From Candidatus Nealsoniibacteriota bacterium (GTDB lineage: Bacteria > Patescibacteriota > Minisyncoccia > Minisyncoccales > RBG-13-42-11): a DNA stretch of 12,985 nucleotides. The first letter of the stretch is position 1; every line of letters begins with the position of its first letter. The stretch spans positions 1 through 12,985 of the forward strand of contig PWRH01000086.1 of NCBI GenBank assembly GCA_003556525.1, in the 5' to 3' direction. The notes below the pieces were generated by a model. It was not told the DNA's origin. It searched no databases and saw nothing but the letters and a program-made list of their open reading frames with translations. Positions 7,154 through 12,985 of this stretch are shown here, piece by piece. The position numbers and the translations under genes were made by a program.

Positions 7154-8673
7154 AAATATTTATTGCAATTTTGGTTTTTATTTTTTCGGTTAAGTTTTTT
7201 TTATTTTGGCTTTGGCTTTGGCAAATTAAAAATTATCACCTGGGAAGGTTTAAGGCTCATTTTGAAACTCAGCCTTGTAAAAAATTTTTTGCCTCTTTTT
7301 TCCGCAATAAAATTCCTGAATTTACCCGAAAAATGACAGTTATTTTTATTTTCGGGTTATTTTTAATATCTTTTGTTATTTTTTACACTTTTTTGTATTT
7401 GCCTGATTTTTTTTATTTTATTGTTTTACTTCTCCTCTTTTTTAATTTTCTTTTTTCTTCTTTATTGGTTTTATTTTTTCAAATACCGACAGTTATTTTA
7501 CGCGGTCGGATTTTAAAAAAGGCCGAAAGAAAAAGAAAAAGTTTTAAAAATTTAAAAGTTATTGCAATTACCGGAAGTTACGGAAAAACTTCAACCAAAG
7601 AATTTTTAGCTGAAATTTTGTCTGAAAAATTCGGCCGGGAAAAAGTTTTAAGAACAAAAAAACACCAGAATTCGGAAATGGGAATTTCCCGTTGCATTTT
7701 AAACGAATTGAATCAAAATCATCAAATTTTTGTTGTTGAGATGGGAGCTTATAATAAGGGCGGAATAAAACTTTTGGCTGAAATTGCCAAGCCGGATACG
7801 GCAATTATAACAGGTGTTAACGAGCAACACTTATCAACCTTTGGTTCAATGGAGAATTTGATTTCAGCCGAGGGCGGAAAAGAACTGGTTAATTTTTTAC
7901 CAAAAAACGGTTTGGTTATTTTCAACGGAAATAATAAATATTGTCGAGATTTTTACCAAGAAATTCCAAACGGAAAAATCGATAAAAAAATTTGCTATAG
8001 TAATTTTTTTGAAGAAAAAGACACTATAGGCTATGACCTAAAAGCGGAGTCAATCAATATTACTAAAGAAGATGTTTCTTTTTTGGCTGTTTTAAAAAAC
8101 AAGGAAAAAGAAGAGTTTAGGGCAGGACTTTTAGGTGCTCAAAATGTTGAAAATATTTTATTGGCTACTTGCTGTTCTTTGGAAATGGGAATGAGTTTGG
8201 AAGAAATTTCTCGGGCTTGCTTAAAGCTAAAGCCCTTTGCCGGCCAAATGGAGCTTAAAAAAGGAATTTACGGAATTAATATTATTGACAGTAGTTATTC
8301 TGCCAACCCGGAAGGAGTAATGGCTCATTTGAACTATTTAAAGGTTTGGCCCGGCAAAAAATCGATAATTATGCCTTGCTTAATTGAGCTGGGTACTGCT
8401 TCAAAAGAAGTTCACAGAAAATTGGGCAGGAAAATAGCCGAGGTTTGTGATTTGGCAATAATTATGACAGAAGACAATTATAAAGAAATCAGAGAAGGGT
8501 TTTTAAGCTTAAAAAAAGATAATATTGGAATTTTTCTTATTAAAGACCCTGCCAGTGCCATTAAAAAGGTTAAAAAACATTATTTGAAAGAAAACGAAAA
8601 TAGTGCCATTCTTTTGGAAGGCAGAGTGCCGGAAAAATTAATAAAAGAACTGACAATTGAAAATGAAAATTAA
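7147..8673 (+). CDS. murF: MurF-like Mur ligase with an N-terminal membrane domain
   Basis: MurF joins D-Ala-D-Ala to the UDP-MurNAc tripeptide. Residues 1-130 here hold about three membrane segments (4-24, 63-83, 86-115) instead of the soluble UDP-substrate domain of classical MurF. The ATP-binding Mur domain begins at about 138, with the P-loop G143-S-Y-G-K147-T148 and the E198-M-G-A-Y-N-K-G motif. TGVNEQHLSTFGS (222-234) and the C-terminal IDSSYSANPEGVMA (about 381-394) and IELG are MurF-like. The segment that normally carries the carbamylated lysine reads A-E-G-G-K-E-L (241-247) with two extra residues, so the lysine does not align cleanly. Length is 508 residues versus about 450 usually. 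It overlaps the hydrolase by seven bases and the DegT gene by about eleven. MurF is the best name; a Mur ligase acting on a membrane-bound precursor is an alternative. Confidence 0.85.
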   Translation: MLKIFIAILVFIFSVKFFLFWLWLWQIKNYHLGRFKAHFETQPCKKFFASFFRNKIPEFTRKMTVIFIFGLFLISFVIFYTFLYLPDFFYFIVLLLLFFNFLFSSLLVLFFQIPTVILRGRILKKAERKRKSFKNLKVIAITGSYGKTSTKEFLAEILSEKFGREKVLRTKKHQNSEMGISRCILNELNQNHQIFVVEMGAYNKGGIKLLAEIAKPDTAIITGVNEQHLSTFGSMENLISAEGGKELVNFLPKNGLVIFNGNNKYCRDFYQEIPNGKIDKKICYSNFFEEKDTIGYDLKAESINITKEDVSFLAVLKNKEKEEFRAGLLGAQNVENILLATCCSLEMGMSLEEISRACLKLKPFAGQMELKKGIYGINIIDSSYSANPEGVMAHLNYLKVWPGKKSIIMPCLIELGTASKEVHRKLGRKIAEVCDLAIIMTEDNYKEIREGFLSLKKDNIGIFLIKDPASAIKKVKKHYLKENENSAILLEGRVPEKLIKELTIENEN

Positions 8674-9922
8674 ACCAATCTCAATATCTTTATCTCCCAA
8701 CGTTGAAAAAGATGATCTCTTTTTGGCTGTGAGATTATTTTTTTCTTTTCTTAGAAAAAATTATTTTTCAACCAAGCTTGAAAAAGAATTTAGCCAATAC
8801 TTAAAATTAAAGCACAGCTTTTCTTTTAATAGTGGAAGATCCGCACTAATGGCTATTTTAGATTCTTTAGAGCTTGAAAAAGAAAGCATTGTTTTAATTC
8901 AGGCATTTACCTGTAATGCAGCGGTAAATCCGATTTTGTGGTCGGGACTAAAGCCGGGTTATGTCGACTGTAATAAAGAAAATTTCAATATAGACATTGA
9001 GGACTTAAAAAAGAAAATTGATTTTTATAAGAGTCAAAACAATCCGGCAAAAGTATTGATAGTTCAGCACACCTTTGGATTGCCTGTGGAAATGGATGAA
9101 ATTGTTGAGTTGTGCAGAAAAAATGAGCTGATATTAATAGAGGATTGCGCTCACGCACTTGGTGCCGAATATAATAATAAAAAAATAGGGACCTTTGGTA
9201 AGGCTGCTTTTTTTAGCTTTTCAAGAGATAAAGTTATTTCTTCGGTTTATGGAGGAATGGCTGTTACAAATGACGATATTTTAGCTGAAAAAATAAAAAA
9301 CTACCGAAAAAGAATCGGATATCCTTCTTATTTTTGGGAAAAACAACAGCTTTTTCATCCTATTTTAATGAGTTTGATTATTTTGCCGACTTATTTTGTA
9401 TTTGGAAAATATTTTTTAATTATCCTTCAGTCGTTAAAAATTACTTCCAAAGCTGTTCACTTTAAGGAAAAAAGAGGATTAAAGCCGGGCTATTTTCCAA
9501 AAAAACTTCCCGGAAGCTTGGCAGCGCTTGCCCTAAATCAGTTTAAAAAATTGGAAAAACTTAATTGTCACCGTAAAAAAATTTCGGATTTTTATTTTAA
9601 AGAACTTGGCAGTTTGGCTGCATTTGAACTTTTGCCGGAAAACAACAGAAAAAAAAGTATTTTTCTTCGCTTTCCGGTAAAACACAAAGAGGCTCATAGA
9701 ATTATTGAAAAGGCCTGGCAAAAAAATCTTTTAATAGGGGATTGGTATACCAAAGTTATTGCTCCGAAAGACACCAGGCTCGAAAAGCTGGAATATATTG
9801 AAGGCAGTTGTCCGAAAGCGGAGCAGTTGGCAAGCGAAACATTTAATTTGCCAACCCATATTAATATTTCGGAAAAGCAAGCCGGGGCAATTGTAGATTT
9901 TATTAAGAGTTGTGAATTTTAA
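8663..9922 (+). CDS. DegT/DnrJ/EryC1/StrS-family PLP aminotransferase
   Basis: Members of this family are fold-type I PLP enzymes that usually aminate keto-sugar nucleotides for surface polysaccharides or antibiotics. The 419-residue protein shows SGRSALMAIL (57-66, cofactor phosphate region), QAFTCNAAVNPIL (80-92), D161-C-A-H164-ALGAEY (Asp161 pairs with the PLP ring nitrogen) and FSFSRDK190, where Lys190 should form the Schiff base. A strongly hydrophobic stretch at about 231-260 follows the catalytic half and could associate with the membrane. An in-frame TTG at 8657 could add two residues; I chose ATG at 8663. The start lies inside the murF end, so the two are probably translationally coupled. 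An aminosugar role in the wall or envelope fits the context but is inference. No Shine-Dalgarno motif is present. Confidence 0.88.
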   Translation: MKIKPISISLSPNVEKDDLFLAVRLFFSFLRKNYFSTKLEKEFSQYLKLKHSFSFNSGRSALMAILDSLELEKESIVLIQAFTCNAAVNPILWSGLKPGYVDCNKENFNIDIEDLKKKIDFYKSQNNPAKVLIVQHTFGLPVEMDEIVELCRKNELILIEDCAHALGAEYNNKKIGTFGKAAFFSFSRDKVISSVYGGMAVTNDDILAEKIKNYRKRIGYPSYFWEKQQLFHPILMSLIILPTYFVFGKYFLIILQSLKITSKAVHFKEKRGLKPGYFPKKLPGSLAALALNQFKKLEKLNCHRKKISDFYFKELGSLAAFELLPENNRKKSIFLRFPVKHKEAHRIIEKAWQKNLLIGDWYTKVIAPKDTRLEKLEYIEGSCPKAEQLASETFNLPTHINISEKQAGAIVDFIKSCEF

Positions 9923-10000
9923 AGTTATAATTTTTTATAATTTTTAAATATGATAAAATATTTAAGCGAAATTGTTTTAAATATTTCAAATTGATTTTTT
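9923..10000 (+). promoter_or_regulatory. AT-rich gap with possible promoter for femX-ftsQ
   Basis: This 78-base gap is the longest between + strand genes after 574. It contains three -10-like hexamers, TATAAT at 9926-9931 and 9936-9941 and TATGAT at 9949-9954, but no convincing -35 element, and the upstream sequence is coding. The self-complementary octamer AAATATTT occurs at 9956-9963 and 9979-9986, 23 bases apart, which might be a protein-binding pair or simply low-complexity sequence. A promoter for the downstream pair is plausible but not proven. No terminator hairpin is seen. Confidence 0.3.
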
Positions 10001-11047
10001 ATGTTTTTAAAAATAGAAGAAATAGAAAATAAAGAGATTTGGGAAAACTTTTTTTTAAAAGACGTTAATAATAAAACATTTCTACAGTCTTTTAGTTGGG
10101 GAGAGTTTAACAGAGAATTGAAAAATAAGGTTTGGCGTTTAGGGGTTTTTAAGGGCGATCAATTAATAGCGGTTTGTTTAGTTATTAAAATAACGGCAAA
10201 AAGAGGCTCTTTTCTTTTAATTCAGCATGGTCCCAACATAGCTACAGGCCAAAAACAAGAGTATAAGCAGGAGATTTTAAAAACACTTATAAATAAACTG
10301 AAAAGTATCGCTAAAAAAGAAAGGTGCAGTTTTATTAGAATAAGTCCTTTACTTGAAAGAAACGAAGAAAATAAAACAATGTTTAAAGAGCTTGGTTTTA
10401 TAAATTCAGCTATGCATGCAAACGCTTATGAATCCACCTGGAAGCTGGATCTTTCCTTGAAAGAGGAAGATATTTTAAAAAATATGAGAAAAACAACCCG
10501 TTATCTTATTCGTCAGGCTCAGAAAAATAGTGAAATTGAGGTTTATAAAAGCGAGAATCCGAAAGATATTGATTTTTATAATAAGCTTAACAAGGAAACA
10601 GCCCATCATAAGAAATTTGTTCCTTTTTCTTTTGATTTTATAAAAAACGAGTTTAGGGTTTTGTCTGAAAACAAAGAGGCTTTATTATTTTTTGCAAAAT
10701 ATCAAAATGAAATTATTGCCGGTGCCTTGGTTATTTTTTGGAGCGGGATTGCTTTTTATCATCAAGCAGCCTTTTCTCCAAAACATCATAAATTGCCGGT
10801 TAGCTATTTTCTGCAGTGGGAAATAATAAAAGAAGCAAAAATAAGAAAATGTTTTTTTTATGATTTTTGGGGCTACATTGAACCCGAGTCAAACCGTAAT
10901 CATCCGTGGTCCGGCCCCAGTTTGTTTAAAAGAGGCTTTGGTGGTAGGCCTTATTATTATATTAAAACTCAAGACTTACCCTTGTCTTTTAGGTATTGGC
11001 CGGTTTTTTTATTTGAAAAAATAAGAAAAATTAATCGTAATCTTTAA
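10001..11047 (+). CDS. FemABX-family aminoacyl-tRNA-dependent peptidyltransferase
   Basis: FemABX enzymes transfer an amino acid (Gly, Ser or Ala in known cases) from aminoacyl-tRNA to the stem-peptide lysine of peptidoglycan precursor, building the interpeptide bridge. The 348-residue length suits FemX-type members, which lack the long coiled-coil arm of FemA. Two tandem GNAT-like folds are apparent. The first holds FLQSFSWGEFNREL (27-40) and IQHGPNI (74-80). The second starts near MRKTTRYLIRQAQKN (162-176) and ends with YDFWGYIEPESNRNHPW (287-303) and the signature FKRGFGG (309-315). Ser or Gly specificity cannot be read off. It is followed after four bases by ftsQ and should be co-transcribed with it. 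A few related proteins act on other acceptors, so the wall role rests partly on neighbours. Confidence 0.88.
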   Translation: MFLKIEEIENKEIWENFFLKDVNNKTFLQSFSWGEFNRELKNKVWRLGVFKGDQLIAVCLVIKITAKRGSFLLIQHGPNIATGQKQEYKQEILKTLINKLKSIAKKERCSFIRISPLLERNEENKTMFKELGFINSAMHANAYESTWKLDLSLKEEDILKNMRKTTRYLIRQAQKNSEIEVYKSENPKDIDFYNKLNKETAHHKKFVPFSFDFIKNEFRVLSENKEALLFFAKYQNEIIAGALVIFWSGIAFYHQAAFSPKHHKLPVSYFLQWEIIKEAKIRKCFFYDFWGYIEPESNRNHPWSGPSLFKRGFGGRPYYYIKTQDLPLSFRYWPVFLFEKIRKINRNL

Positions 11048-11051
11048 CCGT

Positions 11052-11852
11052 ATGTCTCGAAAAAAAAGAAAACCACACAAATTTAAGAAAAAAAAGCCTT
11101 TTTATCGTAAAAAGGTTTTTTGGCTGATTGTTTTTTTTATTGTTGCTTTCTCTTCTTTAATCTACTTTTTATTTTTTTCCGGATTTTTTGAACTAAAAAA
11201 AATCAATATTGAAGGCGATTTTGATAAAATATCGGAAAAAGAAGTTTCTTTATTTATTGAACGGGAGCTACAGGAAGACAATTTTTTGTTTTTGCCTTCA
11301 AAAAATATTTTTTTGACAAATCCGTCAATTATTAAAGAAAAGCTTTTGGGTAAATTTCCCCAAGCATCGGAAATTAAAATCAATCGCGCTTTTCCCGACA
11401 GTTTAAATGTTTTAATTCAAGAAAGAAAAGAATCCGCATTTTTTTGCAGAGAAGAAAAATGTTTTTTTCTGGATGAAGAGGGGATTGTTTTTGAATTCGG
11501 GCAAGAGCAGGAATCTCTGGTTAAAATTAGAGACAAAAGAACAAGCACCCTGCCAAAACTGGGAGAAAAAATAATCGAGAGTAAAAAGATTGATTTGATT
11601 CTAAAGATAAATTCCGAGCTTGAGCAAGACCTGGAATTGGAAATAGAGGAATTTATCTTTTTGCCGGAAAAATTAATTGTTTCAACAAAAGAGGGCTGGG
11701 ACGCTTATTTTAACATTGAAAACAATATTGACTGGCAAATAATCAAGCTTAAGGTTCTTTTAAGCGAAAGAGCCGATGATTTTAGAAGAGAGAATTTGGA
11801 ATATATTGAATTAAGGTTTGGCAATTTTGCCAACCCGAAATACAGAGATTAA
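11052..11852 (+). CDS. ftsQ: Cell division protein FtsQ/DivIB
   Basis: FtsQ/DivIB is a bitopic divisome protein that recruits FtsL and FtsB and regulates septal wall synthesis. The 266-residue protein has a very basic cytoplasmic tail (1-21), one membrane helix (about 22-43) and, directly outside it, a POTRA domain (about 46-124) beginning FELKKINIEG and containing FPQASEIKINRAFPDSLNVLI (102-122). A beta domain follows and the protein ends with YIELRFGNFANPKYRD, the usual family ending. The pair C132-x4-C137, just before the FFLDEEG turn, could form a disulfide or bind a metal. The start ATG follows femX by four bases. Its stop overlaps the stop of the convergent glycosyltransferase. No other divisome gene is in the window. 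Identification rests on architecture plus the POTRA motif. Confidence 0.9.
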   Translation: MSRKKRKPHKFKKKKPFYRKKVFWLIVFFIVAFSSLIYFLFFSGFFELKKINIEGDFDKISEKEVSLFIERELQEDNFLFLPSKNIFLTNPSIIKEKLLGKFPQASEIKINRAFPDSLNVLIQERKESAFFCREEKCFFLDEEGIVFEFGQEQESLVKIRDKRTSTLPKLGEKIIESKKIDLILKINSELEQDLELEIEEFIFLPEKLIVSTKEGWDAYFNIENNIDWQIIKLKVLLSERADDFRRENLEYIELRFGNFANPKYRD

Positions 11853-12985
11853 TCTATATAATATATAAGAATAGAGTGGCCTGCCTTGGCTATTGGTTTT
11901 ACGTCTTTTAGCCAGTCATAATATCCTGTTTCTTGATCAAATCCGGGAGCAGGATCAACTGTTCCGCCCATAAAATGATTTAGCGAAACCGCCAACCATC
12001 CTTTTGGTGGTTCTTTTTCTTCTTTGGGGTTAAAGCGGACATATCTTTCTTTAAGCCAATACTCTGGATCTTCTCCGCCAAAATAATCAATATGGATTTT
12101 GGTTATTTCGTTTTTTTCTATAAAGCTTAAAAGCCGATAAAAATCTTGACCCCAGTCATAGTTTGAATCTACGGATATTCTATAGCCGTTTTTCGTTCCA
12201 CCGGCCAATTCATTGTAGTATGGAATATAGTGAGGGAAAGTTGCCAAAGAAGAGACAGCATACCAACCAAAAAGAATGAAAACAACGCCGGCCATCAACT
12301 GTTTTTGTTTTTCGGTTTTCATTGCTTTTATAATTTTAATTATTCCCCAAACTACAATAATATATACGAACGGGAAAATGGGTAAAAGGTGGCGAATTCC
12401 AATATTGAGATTTCCAACAAGAGTAGCCGCCCAATATATTGAAATCCAAATAAGAAAAGCTATTAACCAAAAGTTATCCCTTATTTGTTTTATAAATTGC
12501 CTGGCTATTCTTTTTATTCCAAAAAAAGCTCCAATTAAGACAATCAGGGTTAAAAAATGGAGAGCCAAAGGAATCTTTAAAAGATAGAGTACCGGAAAAT
12601 AATGAGGCCAGCTGTCAGCGGATATTTCTCCCATAAAGGTAGCGGTATTGCCCCACATTGTTCTTTGCGAAGCCATTAAAAGACCTCTTAAATATTGGGC
12701 AAGGCCACGCAAGGGTTCTTGCTCAGTCATCCAAATATTAACGTCTACCATAAAAGGGACAGGGTGGCCGGATATATCCGCTATTGTATCTCTTAATTGA
12801 TGTTCAACAGGATAGTTTATTACATGAAATTGGTAGATCGGCCAAATAACAAAAATAACTCCGATTAAAGCGCTAAGGAATGCTTTTCCCGAATATACTA
12901 TTAATTGTTTTAAAATTTTATTTTTATTCTCTGAAAATATTATGGCATAGAGTAGAGTAATGACTACAAAAAACGGTATTAAAAG
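11849..12985 (-). CDS. GT39-like membrane glycosyltransferase, C-terminal part (runs off right edge)
   Basis: The - strand frame stays open from its stop at 11849 to the last base, so the ATG at 12751 is internal; 378 residues are visible and the N-terminus lies outside the window. The protein has about six membrane helices in the visible part, with a loop containing HQLRDTIADISGHPVPF just upstream of 12751. A soluble tail of roughly 110 residues contains DSNYDWGQDFYRLL, a pattern common in ArnT/PMT-type (GT39) transferases that take sugar from a polyprenyl phosphate. The N-terminal catalytic acidic residues of that family are not visible, so function is assigned from the C-terminal half only. 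It is convergent with ftsQ and shares its stop-codon bases, with no terminator between. Substrate, protein or lipid glycosylation, is unknown. Confidence 0.8.
   Translation of the reverse strand, partial: LLIPFFVVITLLYAIIFSENKNKILKQLIVYSGKAFLSALIGVIFVIWPIYQFHVINYPVEHQLRDTIADISGHPVPFMVDVNIWMTEQEPLRGLAQYLRGLLMASQRTMWGNTATFMGEISADSWPHYFPVLYLLKIPLALHFLTLIVLIGAFFGIKRIARQFIKQIRDNFWLIAFLIWISIYWAATLVGNLNIGIRHLLPIFPFVYIIVVWGIIKIIKAMKTEKQKQLMAGVVFILFGWYAVSSLATFPHYIPYYNELAGGTKNGYRISVDSNYDWGQDFYRLLSFIEKNEITKIHIDYFGGEDPEYWLKERYVRFNPKEEKEPPKGWLAVSLNHFMGGTVDPAPGFDQETGYYDWLKDVKPIAKAGHSILIYYID

Noticed and set aside
7568..7804. - strand open frame inside murF
   Set aside because: Lies antisense to the conserved ATP-binding domain and has no recognisable motif.
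12276..12587. + strand open frame inside the glycosyltransferase
   Set aside because: Antisense to conserved membrane segments of the - strand gene, whose frame stays open to the window end.
12749..12751. ATG at 12751 as start of the glycosyltransferase
   Set aside because: The frame is open without a stop to base 12985 and the upstream residues include family-like membrane helices, so this methionine is internal.
1..12985. tRNA, rRNA, CRISPR, transposase or prophage genes
   Set aside because: I looked for cloverleaf-like stems, conserved rRNA blocks, regular repeats and integrase or transposase motifs and found none I could support by eye.

Overview
The window is A+T-rich and densely coded, with gaps of a few tens of bases or overlapping genes. 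Coding runs on the + strand from about 574 to 11852. The genes have short or unusual versions of wall and division proteins (a 108-residue MreD, a Mur ligase with a membrane N-terminus), and none has a recognisable Shine-Dalgarno sequence. This combination suggests an ultrasmall bacterium of the Candidate Phyla Radiation (Patescibacteria, Parcubacteria-like). That assignment is inference from gene style; no rRNA or other marker is present to prove it.

Layout. Bases 1-220 are non-coding and rich in hairpins: three short perfect stem-loops lie inside a segment bounded by a 13-base direct repeat, followed by a strong bidirectional terminator. A small - strand transcription unit follows (promoter 464-491, gene 222-374, terminator 188-217). 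It encodes a 50-residue protein in which 29 residues are Asp or Glu, and I recognise no family for it. From 574 the + strand carries mreC, a short mreD and the class B penicillin-binding protein PBP2 (mrdA), the core of the wall-elongation machine without mreB or rodA. Next come lysS and serS, an alpha/beta hydrolase, a membrane-anchored MurF-like ligase and a DegT-type PLP aminotransferase. After a 78-base AT-rich gap come a FemABX-type peptidyltransferase and ftsQ. A - strand GT39-like membrane glycosyltransferase converges on ftsQ with overlapping stop codons and runs off the right edge.

How the genes fit together. MreC/MreD/PBP2 build lateral wall, the Mur ligase completes the stem peptide, the FemABX protein would add aminoacyl-tRNA-derived residues to lipid-linked precursor, and FtsQ links the division machine to septal wall synthesis. 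LysRS and SerRS supply charged tRNAs for translation and might also supply the FemABX enzyme. The hydrolase and aminotransferase sit inside this block with overlapping reading frames, so they are probably co-expressed with the wall genes, but their substrates cannot be read from the sequence.

Most notable points: the isolated hyperacidic mini-gene with its own promoter and terminator, the Mur ligase whose substrate-binding N-domain appears to be replaced by membrane helices and which lacks a clean match at the usual carbamylated lysine, and the complete absence of Shine-Dalgarno motifs.
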